Origin: Pohlia nutans
Taxonomy: Eukaryota > Streptophyta > Bryopsida > Bryales > Mniaceae
Length of the DNA: 64,000 nt
Reading direction: 5' to 3'
NCBI GenBank assembly: GCA_022496805.1
Contig: CM040085.1
Location: forward strand, 12,119,811-12,183,810
Position numbers and translations under genes: made by a program. The notes beneath the pieces were generated by a model. The model was not told where the DNA came from. It worked only from the letters and a program-made list of their open reading frames with translations, and did not search any database. Below, in pieces: positions 10,152 through 26,840 of this stretch; position 1 is the stretch's first letter, and the number at the start of each line of letters is the position of its first letter.

Positions 10152-11754
10152 AGTCTGAAAATGTAGGTACAGGAAAATCTGAGCAGAGCCAATCAGTGTT
10201 GTGACGAAGTCCAAGCAGGGTGGCTTTCTCTTCTGACAGGGACTATTTCCCGGGACCTTCTGACCTGAAGCATAGAAGCATGATCAAAAGAGTGTGACAG
10301 ATTCTTCGTCCTTACATTTGGCAGGCCTTGGAGATGGTATCAGAAAGCGTAGAACCCTGAAAACAGGCTACATGAGCATTTTTTACGAGGACGCTGAGCA
10401 GGTCATGTTTGGCTGGATATTACAACCTGTGGCCTTACAGCTTATGAAAGAATTTTGGAAAGTTGTTTGTGATCGACTTTGTTTCCTAGTCAAAACTTCA
10501 GATGATGATTTGTACTCTTCATATATGGTAAGGTTGGTCTATTGTCCTGATTTTGACGGAGCCAACTATCACCCAGTACTCGTTCTTAATTTCTCATCAG
10601 TAAATACAGAAACTGTATTGTGTACACCTCAGGAATATTCTACGTGTTCTGATCATTTGGATTCATTTGGCTGCTTCAAAAAATGATCATACACTGTAAG
10701 TAGACAGACCTAATTCCAACCCAGATCCATTTCACACTAGTGAATTCACCCCAATTCCACCCTTTCCATATCTTTTTCCACCAGTGAATGAAATGTGAAA
10801 AAGGTTAGGTGAGCTGTAGAAATGAGTGGCAATTAAGGTGTTTTAAACCCTCAATGAGATGTTAATGCAGTTGTTCATACATTATCACATGAGATTGACA
10901 ATTAAGATTGAATTTGGTATTCATGAAGGAAGTGCTTCAAGGGAGTCGGTTTTGGGTGATTCAAAGATACTCATGCATGGGCTATAGGTGATACATTATT
11001 TGATTATGTATTTCTTTTGAGATGCTCATGATCCCTACCTATGAATTATTTTGTATGTTCATAGCATATCACTTTGAAAATTCAAAGAAAATACAAATTT
11101 TTGTTGGAAAAATATGATTTCACTGGATTAGTCTCCACTCAAATTTATCAATGCATGAAAAATTTGTATGGCAGTAAGAAATTTCTCCAAGGTGTTCAAA
11201 TGCTTAAATGAATGATAATAGGTACTTCTACCTTATTACTAACTTGCTCCAAGGAAGTTTGAGTCTTTCAGACCCCAGAGGTATTACTGTAATCAGTTGA
11301 TAAAGTCACATAATTATTGTATTCTAATCATTGATAAAGCATCTTACCTTGAGTCTGGAAAGCATGTGTTGTGCAAAATTATGATGTTTGAAGTGTGAAC
11401 AATACCCCACTCCAAGGTCATCTCCCGGAAAAATCAAATATGAAGATTGGATGCGCTTCAAATTCAAACAATTCACAATATTTCAAGTGATGTATTACTT
11501 AGGAGTTTTATGATATTGCCAAAATAAAATTTATAATCTTGTAACCCTAAAGTTACAAAACTAACTTTGAATTTACAAAAGTGCCTCTAAGTGGGGTCAT
11601 GAATAATTCAAAAATTCTCTATAATCATTCAAAGTTAGCTTGTAGTTGATAAAGAAGTAATCTTAACCCTTGGGGTGGCTCTCTCTACAACCCGTATTTA
11701 TAATTGTTCAATTGTGGTTTAATACATGAATTGTAATATATTATTATATACCCG
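10152..11754. other. 3' flank of bL27 and AT-rich intergenic DNA
   Basis: The first few hundred bases are probably 3'UTR. An open frame at 10294-10686 (130 codons) has no recognisable motif and is not called. Beyond 10700 the sequence is AT-rich and non-coding. Confidence 0.4.
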
Positions 11755-12664
11755 TACCTTCCAAGCAGCTTCGTTGCACTTTCGACGAATATTTAATATT
11801 TTTCAAAAAGTCATGTTCGTCAACTATTTATATAATTTTGTTAAATTCATTTTTTTTGGAAAATATCGTCCAAAGAGACCTTGACCTTGCAAGTATGTTT
11901 AAGGACAACTTCACTTGACCTAATTGCACAATTGTGGTAAAGCCTTGTGCTTTATACAAATTCAGTGCACTAGTGCCAACAATGAATGTAGGATATGTAG
12001 ACCTCACTTCTTGTTCTCTTAATCACCGGTTAAACTCCTTTACAAAAATGTGAATAACTTCGGCACAAATACTTCAAATCTCAAATTTCTTTTTGGAAGT
12101 GAAAGGTTACTTGAAAATTCAAGTATTCTCAGTCGAAAAATACTCAAAATAAGTTAGTCTACTATGCACAACAGAGCCTCGAAAGTCTGATCACAACACA
12201 TTTTCTACTCATTCAACTCATGCACATTCTTCACAACCTTACTGAATTTTCTCCATATCTCATGCATAAAAACTTCAAATCACATAATTGTTTTTGGAGG
12301 TGAAAGAAGACTTGGCCTTCTAACTTTTCTCAATTTAAGACATTTCAAAATAAGATCATTTGCTATGCTCAATTGTGCACCAAAATCTACTGAAATTATG
12401 GTGCACATGGGCTTGCAAGTTCTTATCCCATATCATTTGGGAGTGGCTTGGAATGAATTTGACTACAAGGTCAGCTCTTTCTTCCCCTTAAACTCACTGG
12501 GGATTCTCCAAATAATAAAATGAAATGTAAAAATGGTAATATCTCAACATTTCAACAATTTCAAAATCCAACCTATATGAAATTTGGCAAATACAACTTA
12601 TAAGTTTCAAAAAACTTGTCTCGTTTTTTTTGAAGTATTTAAAGACGAAGCTGCTTGGAAGGTA
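11755..12664. mobile_element. non-autonomous DNA element with perfect 20-bp TIRs
   Basis: TACCTTCCAAGCAGCTTCGT at 11755-11774 is perfectly inverted at 12645-12664, giving an element of 910 bp. The interior is AT-rich without an open frame. The left end resembles the 193-bp element at 4488, pointing to one family with long and short versions. The superfamily is undetermined because no clear target-site duplication is visible. Confidence 0.7.
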
Positions 12665-12859
12665 TGGTACATAATATCATGATTACTAATTTTACTTTGC
12701 ATTGAAAAGTATTTGACAAGGGTTGAAAGTTTTACTGAGTGGCTGAAATCTTCATTTCACATTGATTTTACATTTTAGTGTCACCTTCACTAATTATCCT
12801 TTCTTACTAAAAACCCTCACACTATTAGCAAAAAGTAGTGTAATCTTGTTGATGGTGAG

Positions 12860-13732
12860 TTACAGGAGTGAAGTTACCGACTGGGAGGGGGAGGCGGAGC
12901 CAGGACGTGTGTGGGGTCACGCTTCTCGCCAGCCAGCCAGCCAGCTCGCGACGCGCCCGCCCGCCGCAACGGACCCGACTGCACTGCACTGCACTGCACT
13001 GGGTCCCCCCCCCTACACTGCATCCCTTCCATGCTTCTGCCCCGTTCCTGCCTGCCTGTTGCAACGCCTGCTGCGCCTGCTGCGCCTGCTGCAAGCCTTC
13101 CCTCCTCGGAGCCACCATACCCACAGGCTCATTCCTCCTAGGACATGAGCCTTTGCAGCCCCCTAGAATCACGCAACTCCACTGTTGCAAGAATGCGGGC
13201 ACCTCGATACGATACGCGACAGTAGAGCGATTTCTGGAGCCCCGGCTTTCGAGCACCACAGTATCATAGTGCGTGCAACTCAACCACTGTAGTAGCTAGA
13301 GTCGCTCACCTCGTGATTGCCTGCGTCTACTATTTTATTCCTTGTGGGCGCTGACACCGCTCTGAGGTGGCCACCAGATCAGCCTGGTACCCCAACTTAA
13401 GTTAGCTGGGGTTGTGACCGTTCCGACAAGGCAGTGAGTGGATGAAGCTGCGTTTTGGAGGTCCAGCGATCGAGTGATCAGAGGGTTGTCTGCGCGAAAG
13501 GCGGAATCTGGGGTTGGTTTCGAGTAAAGTGCCGAGATTTTGGATTTCAATCGCGTGTGGCGAAGAATTTGTGCAGGCGGTGAATTGGGAGTTGCTGCCT
13601 TTCAGCTGATGTGAATATTCGGGTGGAGCTGGAACGAGAGTGAGAGAGTGGAGCTGCAATGGCGGCAGAGTGAGTGAGTGAGTGAAGAGCTGGCGCGCGC
13701 GTTGGGACTCGTCGTAGAGGCGCTGAACAGGG
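12860..13732 (+). promoter_or_regulatory. GC-rich promoter / 5'UTR region of the BSK gene
   Basis: The base composition changes sharply from AT-rich to GC-rich. It includes short tandem runs: CCAGCCAGCCAGCCAG (about 12928), ACTGCACTGCACTGCACTG (about 12980) and CTGCGCCTGCTGCGCCTGCTG (about 13069). Long open frames occur here on both strands, but they are products of GC-rich low complexity and show no domain. The region ends at the BSK start codon. Confidence 0.5.
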
Positions 13733-18110
<4,378 letters not shown>

Positions 18111-19251
18111 AATTAGCTAGTAAGTCCAGTCTGCATCGTTCTCCTCTTTTTTGGTCTGGTGCCCTTTTTTCCACCGGTTTTGTTTTCAGAAAGTGAACTA
18201 GGCTCCTGTGAACGAGATGACATGTATTGTGTACGATTTTGGTTTTGAAACTCTACACTTTTTTTCCTTTTTTTTTTTCAGTTTGTGACAATAGTAGATC
18301 AGTGTGTACAAGGTGAAGCTCTTTGAGCTCCCCTGGTTACATGTTTGTAGGTAACGTTGCCCATGATAAAAATTCATATATCCAGGATCCCATGTGTTAA
18401 TACTCGTCACTTTTTACGTTGTTGATTTCTGCTTTCATTAGTGTAAACCTCCATCTCAGTGTAGCAAGTCCTAGGACTGGATTTGAAGAGGATGTGTACA
18501 ATTGATGTTTGATCAATGAAGAGACTCAATTGTCACTATCACCGCTGGCCTATGTCAGAATTGTGGTCGTCAGTCTGCAAAGTGATAGCTCTGGTTGTGG
18601 ATGGGCTCCTCTTTGTAAACCATCTTATCTGCAGCATTTAGGTTACAAGAGGCACGTACACTGCACCAGACATAGACCCCGATTGTGATAGTATAAGAAA
18701 AAGTGTTTGTATAATTAATTTTATTGCTCACGGTGTTCAAAGGAAATCGTGTCACTGTCTCATTGATTTTGAGGACAATACTTATTATCTTTCTCATACT
18801 AAGATTTTAGATCAACCAAAAAGTACATATCTGAATGGATGTTCTTGATTGAGTTAAACAACTGGATATTATGAGCCCTGTTCAGTATTATCCAGTTCAA
18901 AGAAAGAAAATAAGTGGTTGGGATAAAGACCCTCCACAGAACCACTCATGTAAGAATAATAAGTGAAGGATAATAAATATGCCAAACTAAAAGTATTAGT
19001 GAGTATGAATGGTTATGTGATTTTGAGGATAATACTTTTAGTTTGACAAAACTGACATTCTGGAGCACCCACTCTTTTATATTTTCAATATAGCTGCACT
19101 GTGGTTGGCTTTTACTACACTTAATTATAATAGTTGGTTGAGAGCCAAGAACTCAAAATATAAGAGGATCTGCGTCAAAGAAAAATGTTACAGGATTAAG
19201 GCATCTTGGATATCCAATTTTTCTTTGAATTAGCATATGGGTCCAAGGTGT
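18111..19251. other. BSK 3'UTR and intergenic DNA with a 16-bp hairpin
   Basis: Probable 3'UTR to about 18550. CAAACTAAAAGTATTA (18983-18998) is perfectly inverted at 19030-19045, with a 31-base loop; it may be the remnant of a small element. No gene recognised. Confidence 0.5.
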
Positions 19252-19254
19252 TAA

Positions 19255-19547
19255 GAGCATGGCCACCCATGCCCTCCCAGAGTCTCTCACACTCATGAAA
19301 AGTGCCAAGGGCCCTTCAAAAATACCTCTTGACTCTCAATCCTAGCGTGTTAGAAATTGGGCCTTCAAATCACTATTTAGTTGACTATATCCTCACATTC
19401 TACTTGTGATTGGTCCATTGACTATTTGATGCGCACTTTTGATATGTGAGGGGCGTGCAAGGGTGGGGGAGTGTGAGTGCAAGGGCCCTTCAAATGTAGA
19501 TGAATAATTTTAGCCAGTTAGCCTAGCGTGCATGGGTGGGAATGCTC
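19255..19547. mobile_element. Tourist-like (PIF/Harbinger) MITE, 293 bp
   Basis: The ends GAGCATGGCCACCCATGC and GCATGGGTGGGAATGCTC are inverted copies with two mismatches. The element is flanked by TAA on both sides (19252-19254, 19548-19550), the 3-bp TWA duplication typical of PIF/Harbinger. The termini match those of the MITE in the P450 intron (33305-33659). Confidence 0.8.
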
Positions 19548-19972
19548 TAACAACTCCTTATGTTACGGATGTTTACTTGACTCATGTACTTGCATTCATT
19601 AAGTTTTAGAGGAGAAATGGAGCTTAATAGTACATGCGAAGCTACATTTCTGCTCTATAATCTATGTGGAATGGAATTGATGCCTTAAGGTTTCACAAGC
19701 CTCTACTGTAGTATTTTTGGTAATCACGTGCGAACACCAAGTATTAGTTACATAGCATAATAGAGCAATGGAAACCAACACCCTTTTGCAATGGGACCAC
19801 AATTTAGTTACAATTAGAAATTAAGTTTACGTGGCAAGGACACAATAGTCCCAAAATTCATGGAATACAAACGTCACTCCTTGATTACTTAGAAAAGTGA
19901 ATTTAAATGATTCTCTTTCAATTCAGTTTTCAAAAGGGTCCTCCATTACTCTACTCTATTATGCTATGTATT

Positions 19973-20289
19973 CCCTAAAAGCCTCAGGGGTTTAGAGCAA
20001 AATTAAGATGTATCATAAAATGTGACTTCTTTAACTTTGATGAAGTTTATCCCAACAAAGAAAATAAAAAAACATGATGTTTGAAAATTATCCATACTCT
20101 CAGATTTCCAAATATACTTTTCAATCTTAACCCCTAAAAGCCCGAGGGGTATAGAGCAAATTTATTATGTGTTATAAAATATGACTTCCATAACTTTTAT
20201 GAAATTTAACACAACAAAGAAAATGAAAAAAATGATGCTTGAAAATTATCCATATGGTCAAATTTCCAAAAATAATTTTAGATCTTAAT
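19973..20289. repeat. direct tandem repeat, two units of about 159 bp
   Basis: Both units begin CCCTAAAAGCC and contain TAGAGCAAA, AACAAAGAAAAT and TGAAAATTATCCATA in the same order. Divergence is about 20 percent. Non-coding. Confidence 0.7.
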
Positions 20290-21557
20290 TTAATGAATAT
20301 AGAAGCAAAAAATTCACCAAATGTACATTTTATATTTTTAAAATTCGAAATTTGGTATTATTGGTTGGAATTGTGGGCTTAAGGGATTTTAGGTATTATG
20401 TGGGCTTAAACCCTAACTGCCCAAGCATCCATTTTTGGATGATGTATAGATTTCATCCAAAAATTCTCATCCGTCATGCACTTTTTGTAGTGTGGACTTT
20501 TTACTATATATTTTATGGGAAGTTAGCTTCATGCATTTGTGATCAAATTAGAAGGGGATGATTTGTGAATTTTTTATGCCTTGTTTCATGTTACAATGAT
20601 TCACCAAAAATTTCTAAAATCTTAGTTCAAAAGTGTTCAAAAGTGCTCTTGAAAATTCATAGAATCAAGCAAGCAAAGAATCTCCGAAAATCACAGCACC
20701 TAGAGTATTACATTTCAACCCATCATAACAAATTTCATCTACAAATTGTCAATATCTTGTTCGTAATTGAATTACAAAATAATTTTGAATTTTAAGTTTT
20801 AAAATTTATACAAAAATATTGGTGACAGCAATCATAGATCTAACCGCATGGATAGAATCTAAAATTCATTGTGTATAACTTTTATTCCTTCATCAAATTC
20901 AAAATATCCCTCTTAGTAACATTTTATAATGCATTTTTGTAAAACAGCTCAATGTGGAGAGGGCTATGGACATTTAGGGGTTAAGGGATTTTATAATGTT
21001 ATTTATATTTCAAAAATTTCCCTCTTTTTCCATACTCTATGTTGGTTACGATTTTCTAGAAAATTGAGTTATACAACCCCTATGTATTTTATAGATATGT
21101 ACAAATTAACAAATCTTGTAGCGTGCATCTCGGAGGTTAAAAATGGACGCAATACTAGTTCTTCAACCTATAGCACAAAACTAGGTGTCTTGAGGTAGTG
21201 CACACTGTAAAGTTGCAGTTCTGCAAAACAATGAATAATCAGATAAACAAAACAACCCCCCAAACATTGTGCAAAATCGGAAGACATGAAGACAACAACT
21301 GAATTGAAATTGTACACGCCCCCGCACACACCACATGTTCTCATATGCACTAACATACTCATACAGATAACGGGACATATAATGGAAACGGTTGCATGAC
21401 AACAATAAAATTATATCAATTATAACTAAATTTCTTTATAGAATTTAATGTATTTCAGTTTCCACAAGTTCAGTAGATTCTGCACACTAACTCTTAGCAC
21501 AACCATGATCTATTATGGTTCCAAGAGCCATCATGTCTGTCATCACTTTCTATCAAG
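20290..21557. other. AT-rich intergenic, nothing recognised
   Basis: Several short open frames (20352-20561, 20929-21198) lack any recognisable feature and are not called. Confidence 0.4.
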
Positions 21558-21884
21558 CATTAGGAGAAAGGTGGGGTCTCCAAAAGGCCTTTGGTTTTCT
21601 CACGTGCAGTGAAATTTCAGTGGTGCCCGCACGTTTTCCCTGCATGCACCAATGGTGCCACGACGCTGCCAGCAGTGCAGTTCCGTGGGTCGAACCAATT
21701 GACGCTGCCAGCACTGCCGACGCTGCCAGCACTGCCAACACTGCCAACACTGCGGCTTCCGACACTGTCAGTGGGCAGCGACGAGGACCAATGGTGCCAC
21801 CATCGGAGGGGTGTTTGGGCAGACCAGTCACCTAACTTGGGCTGCCTTACAGGGCCTTTTGGGGACCCCACATTTTTCCTAATG
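21558..21884. mobile_element. GC-rich element with 34-bp imperfect TIRs and internal 9-bp minisatellite
   Basis: CATTAGGAGAAAGGTGGGG with CTCCAAAAGGCC (21558-21591) is inverted at 21851-21884 (GGCCTTTTGGGG with CATTTTTCCTAATG), with about five differences in 34 bases. The interior holds a run of ACTGCCAAC / GCTGCCAGC units (about 21703-21760), which opens reading frames on both strands. These ORFs are repeat artefacts. Confidence 0.6.
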
Positions 21885-22624
21885 ACACCTATTAGTTTCC
21901 CAACATTGTCTCTAGCAAGGCCCGTTTTTGCTCACCATGAACTTTCATTGTGTCTCTTGCAAGGCCCGGGCATCCATTTGAAAAGGATACGGCATCTAGT
22001 GCAATGACATCTTGCTCTACAACAAAATTTTGTCGGTTTTCCTCAAGTTTTTCATTCATTTTTCCTTCTTGCTTTAGATTAAAACTCATCCTATTTAATT
22101 TTCTACTTCGACCCTTTTAATTAGCACCCTCACTTTTTTTATAAAATTATAAGTATTTTTAGGAAAATGATATATTATTTATAAGTGGGGTTTATTAATT
22201 TGTATAAAGGTTTGTTACATCCAAGAAATATAATTTTTTTACCTCCTAAGTATTAAAAAATATCCTATGCTTTTTCTCTTGTTGTTTTTAACGCCGCGGG
22301 CAATGCACCCTGAGACACTTTTCTCAACATTTTTGGTAAATACTCATTTCGATATGCTTTACAACACTTTGTGTGACACTCTTTTTGATGCTTGTTTCGA
22401 TGATATAAACTCTGGACCTGCAAAGAGGCCGGCGTGATTAAAGTGTCTGTTCGTAATGACAATGGCCAGATGCCCCCTAGGTCAAGAGGCCATTGGTACA
22501 GTACTACTCTCCTTTTTCAAGGATAGACACTGTAAGGACGAATAATTAGGTAAATGGCCAAGGGATGTGTTTGTTTATGTTGGATGGATGGGTATAAGTA
22601 AAGTCAGAGTGATTAGTTGATCGC

Positions 22625-22845
22625 CAAGTTGTGAGCGCCATGGTTGGTTGGATAGGCGTATGTGTAACATTGAACTGGTCCGGGTTCGAAACCTGGTGGA
22701 CCTGTTGTAGCAGTGATATGTTATCTCATGACTTGGTGCTGCTAGTGTGATGTACTAGGCAGGAAAAGGGAATAATACCAACCAACCGGCCCATCCCTAC
22801 TAAACTGAGACAAGTGCTTCAAATGGTGCTAACAAAAGTGGTTTG

Positions 22846-22854
<9 letters not shown>
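22625..22854 (+). mobile_element. tRNA-derived SINE, copy 1
   Basis: The 5' part resembles a tRNA: a box-A-like GAGCGCCATGGTTGG (about 22632) and a box-B GGTTCGAAACC (22683-22693). The 3' body (CATGACTTGGTGCTGCTA, GCAGGAAA, CCAACCAACC, ACAAGTGCTT) is shared in order with the second copy at 45398. Near its 3' end a short stem GTGGTTTGTAACCAC is present; the equivalent stem in copy 2 is GTGGTCCTAACCAC, with a different loop. Such elements are transcribed by RNA polymerase III and mobilised by a partner LINE. This copy is followed directly by a C26 tract and the LINE. Confidence 0.75.

Positions 22855-22880
<26 letters not shown>
22855..22880. repeat. homopolymer of 26 C
   Basis: An uninterrupted C26 run lies exactly between the 3' end of the SINE and the 3' end of the minus-strand LINE. 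Around it TAACAAAAG (22830-22838) and CTTTTGTTA (22880-22888) form an inverted pair. It reads as a G tract at the LINE 3' end. The exact length may be uncertain in assembly. Confidence 0.8.
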
Positions 22881-23034
22881 TTTTGTTATTGGAATTCGTC
22901 AGGGGGTGGGATGGGTTGATTATTTTCAAGTTTCCTTTTATGAAGTATTATGGATGCTGCATGTTGTATGGCAATGGTGTTGATTTTGGTAAGGGTATTT
23001 TTGATGGAGGATTCGGGGATTTTAAGTTTGTTTT

Positions 23035-24906
23035 CTAGAATTTTAAGGGAGGGGATGTGTGTGGTTCCTCTAGCGCTGTTGTAATGACAATGAGGGGATC
23101 CACTTTCCAACCCAGGTTTGATATTTCAGTAATTAGTGGTTGATATTTTTGGGTTTTATTGTCTATGGATTCATGAGAAAATCTGTCATTGCAAAAAGTG
23201 AACTCAATGAATTGGATAGTGAGGTTGTTGTTTGGTTGATGTGGAGGGGTACCTTGGTACGGGAGGCCTTTGATGCAAAGTATGTCTGGTCTGAGTCTAG
23301 CATTGCAATGACATCTTTGTGTGCTACAGGTGCAAGGAAGTAGCCAGGGGGGAACTGTATTTTCCTGGGGGTTATTTTGGAATGTTCCGGCATTCATGAG
23401 TATGTAACAACGGGTTTTTTGGGAGGATATGAGGAGTTGTCGTATTTCGTAGACGGCTCTGTTGTGTCGTTTGATTCAAAGGGCATGGAGATGATGGTGT
23501 TTGCATTTGAGGAGAATGTATAGCCAAGTATCTACATCTGTGGAGTTGCAAATGGGGCATGTTTTTGAGGGAAACCTGTGGATGCCAAAGAATAGTTGTT
23601 TCCGAGCATTTCCCATATACTCGCTTGTGCGGAGTTTTAGTAGGCTGGTTTTTTGAAAGTCTGTAATATTAGGGTTGGACCAGAATGCATTGGAGAGAGT
23701 GCAATCTATATCAGGATGAAATGCCCATTTGTTAATGTTGGGGAAGCGCTGGGCCATGATGTCTAAATTTTTTGTGCGGTCATATTTTTTGAGGTATTTT
23801 GTTAGGCATCTGACTAGTCCTTTGTCCGATTGGTGTGTTGGGCCTGGCCATTCGTCTTTTTGGTAATAATATGGAGTAGTATGTGCAAATTCATACGGTT
23901 TAGATGCAAATTTGTATAGTTTACAGGTTCCGGCTTTGGCGAGTTTGTCAGCTTGTTCATTACCCAATATATTGGAGTGAGCTTTGACTTTATAGATGGT
24001 AGTGGGTTGTGTTCGTGTTTGTAGCATGTTTATTATTGATTCTAATATGGTTTTATCAGCATGGTTTCTGTGAAGGGTAGGGTGGTGAAGTTGTGTTCGG
24101 ATGACATAAATACAATTGAGGCAATCTGTGAAGATATGTGCTGGTTCGTTGGGATAATTAGTGGTAATAATTCACAGAGTTTTGTGAATGGCCATTAGTT
24201 CTGCTCTAAATATGGTTTGTAATCCTGGTAGTCGCTTTGATATTTGTGAGTCTTCCTTGACGGGGTTATAGATGCCATATCCTGCTTTTTCTCTAATCCA
24301 GAAACCATCTTCGTGTAGTTTTGGAGGTATAAAGGAGCCATCTGTGAAGTAGCACTGTTGAGGGGAGAATCTTAATTGTGTGTTTATTTCATATTGGGGA
24401 AGTGGGAGGTTATGTAGTGTATGTGGATTTGAGATGGGTGGGTAAGTGAGTTTATTCCATGTAGTACTTTTATTCACCGGAGTATAATTGGGAGTAGGGG
24501 GGATGTTTTGGACAGTGTATTGTGAGGTTTGTAAAAGGTTGATGGAGTTTTTAAGGGTAGATAGTTGGGTTGGTGTGATGATAGTATTGTTTTGGTGGTG
24601 GACACAGAGAATTTGTATTGCTAGTGGCTCTGTTCGTGGTTTATTGAGATCGGGTGGGATTGTTGGTTCAAAGTATGTTATGGTGTCTGTGGCAAAGTGG
24701 GCAAGGACGTGTGTGTCTGGAAAGGGTCTTGTGTATGGAGTGAAGTTTTGGTACCAATTGACATCTGGTATAGTTAGAAGAGTGATATTATTTGGGTCAT
24801 TCTGGGCTGCTAATCGGGCCCAATGTATTGTTTGTTGGGCCATTTCTGTGTTGTGTGGGTGTGCATAACCAATGCTTTGCCATTTAAATTGGAAGGCTGT
24901 GCCCAA
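23035..24906 (-). pseudogene. LINE ORF2 part 3: RNase H, CCHC finger and RLE-like endonuclease
   Basis: One reading frame runs from 24906 to 23035 with in-frame stops only at about 24172 and 23476. RNase H residues are visible in order: CYFTDGSF (Asp), FRAELMAIH (Glu), HIFTDCLN (Asp) and GNEQADKLA (Asp). A zinc finger of the R2 type follows: CPIC, nine residues, a Tyr where His is expected (DTWLYILLKC), four residues, Cys. After the 23476 stop the frame continues with RPDIL and, 26 residues on, FIEFTFCNDR, then KYQPLITEISNLGWKV. This matches the PD...(D/E)xT pattern of restriction-like endonucleases in LINEs. The TAT for CAT in the finger and TGA stops are transition-type damage. Confidence 0.75.
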
Positions 24907-26840
24907 CGATCCAAATATTTTATCACGGAGGAATTTACTATTAGAAATCTTGTCTTATGTGACAAGTCATTAATGACTAAATGTCCGAAAAGACAAGTCC
25001 ATAATGACGCAAAGACCATTGGATCGAAGGGGGAATAGAATTGTTGAATTTTGGTGGAACATGTGATTGGGGATGAAAAGTAGGAGTGGGTAATTTTGAA
25101 GGTGTCAATAAGGGAATCTAGAATGTCGGGAGGTATGGTATGTTGTGAGGCTTTTAAGGAGTCTTTTTTAGGAAGTTTATATTTATATCTTTGGTAGAGC
25201 CATATCATTTCTGTTTCAAATGGTTGTAGTGGTGGGACTAGGTTGTGTGTGTGGTGTTTATTTTGGTTATATTGGTTCCAGAGCCATTCAAGTCTGGTTT
25301 TAGGAATAGTTATGAGGTAGGTGCCTGAGCTATCATATAGATGGCATTGGTTGTTGATAGTTTGGATAGTGTGTTGGTTTGTTGCGATGTCTTTTTCGGG
25401 ATTGCATTCTTTGATGGAAATTTTTGTTAAGGGGATTATTGTAGGTGGGGGGATGAATCTGGTGTCTTTTGTTTGGGCGGTGGAAAAGTGTGTGGTTATG
25501 ATGTGTTTATAGTATAGATGTTGGTGTCTTGTATATAGATCTTTAAGAAGAGTGATGTTGCGTGTTATAACTGTTGGTTGGTTTAAGGAGGAAGAGATCA
25601 CGGTGGGTTAGCTATTGATGGTAGATTTGAGATGTGGGAAGTGACCATTGACATAGATATGATGTGTAGGTTTTAGGAATTTTATATGTGTCAGTTGTTT
25701 TGATTGTTTTATGTGCAAGGATAGTGTGTATAGGAAATTTGAGGAGGTCCTGTTTTATATGTGGAGGTGGGTGTGGGTGTATTGGTGGGGGAGGTAGATG
25801 GAAGGGTGTAGGATGGCGTGGCATTTGTGGGGTTAGGTCATGATTGTCAGATATATATCCTGCTTTAAGTGTTCAAGGTGGGGGGTGGAGTTGACAGTGG
25901 GGATGGCAGTTGGGATTACAGTTTTGGTGACAGAATAGTTGTTCGGCTATTTGAAGAGCTGTTTTTTCTAGTTTAGTGGGGGTTTTGTAGTATGTTCTGA
26001 AGTCTGTGGGTGACATTAGCGTTGTTCCATTGGAAAGTGTGATGTGTTTTATTTTGTGTATATTGTGGAGAAGAAGTTTATGTATGAGTTTGAGGGAGGT
26101 CTTTGGATGTAGTTGTGGTAAAAGAATTGTGGCTTGTTTTAGCCATTCGGTTTCAAGTTCGGTGGTGTGTAGCTGGAGGTTTTCATTGGTACTTTTAAGG
26201 TGTATGCCTCCTGCTCTTTTAAGAAGAAAGAGTGTTCTAATGGTGGGGGATCGGATACAGTCATGGTGTTTTATGCGGGGAAGTTGTTCTGCACCGCCAT
26301 ATTTTGCTAAAATATGATGGATGAGTCCTTTGTAAATTTGTCCAAGTCTGCCTGGGTCGTTGAGTGCGTTTCTTAGTTGTTCTCCTATGCAACGGAGGTA
26401 AGCGTTTTTTAGTGAGAAGGCTTCTAATCCAAATAGTTCGTGTGGAAGTTGTGTGATAACATTTGCTGTACATTTGGGTAGGCCACATATTTTTTTTTGG
26501 ATGCCAATAATTTTTTTGTCTAATTTTTTGATTGTGGGGAGGGAGTATGGGACAGCGTAGAAGCTGTAGGCGATTCCTGCACGAATGACTGTGTCTACCA
26601 TGTTGATCTTTTGTTGTATTGTGGCAGGGCAGGATGTGAGTTGTTTGCATTGGTTTATGATTTTAGCTGTTGTGACGTGAGTTTGAAGTTTCCATTTTAG
26701 GGAAGGGACTAGTTGTATACCAAGGTAGGTATATGGTTCATTTTGATGTAGTACCGGGAGTGGTTGGTTTTTGTAGTGAATGTTGTGGTTTTGTAAGGAG
26801 GTTTTAAAATTTTTTGGTGTTGTTTTAGATTGGTTGGGGC
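24810..26840 (-). pseudogene. LINE ORF2 part 2: RT thumb and connector, frameshifted
   Basis: The continuation after the RT reads through GIQLVPSLKWKLQTHV and IRAGIAYSFYAVPYSL, then QKKICGLPKCTANVITQLP, a pattern common in plant and algal LINEs after the thumb. It reaches a TGA at 25873, continues in the same frame to 25612, then needs a frameshift to enter the frame at 25601. The segment to 24810 holds no catalytic motif I recognise. Confidence 0.7.

Noticed and set aside
10294..10686. 130-codon ORF downstream of bL27
   Set aside because: No domain, overlaps probable 3'UTR, no conserved pattern; a chance frame.
12762..13283. Overlapping ORFs on both strands in the BSK 5' region
   Set aside because: Created by GC-rich short tandem repeats; Cys/Ala/Pro-rich low complexity without domains.
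21515..22007. Three overlapping ORFs near 21.6 kb
   Set aside because: They follow the ACTGCCAAC minisatellite within an inverted-repeat element; not protein-like.
22855..22880. C26 tract as pure assembly artefact
   Set aside because: Sits exactly at the junction of two elements and is flanked by an inverted pair, so it is probably real, although its length may be inexact.
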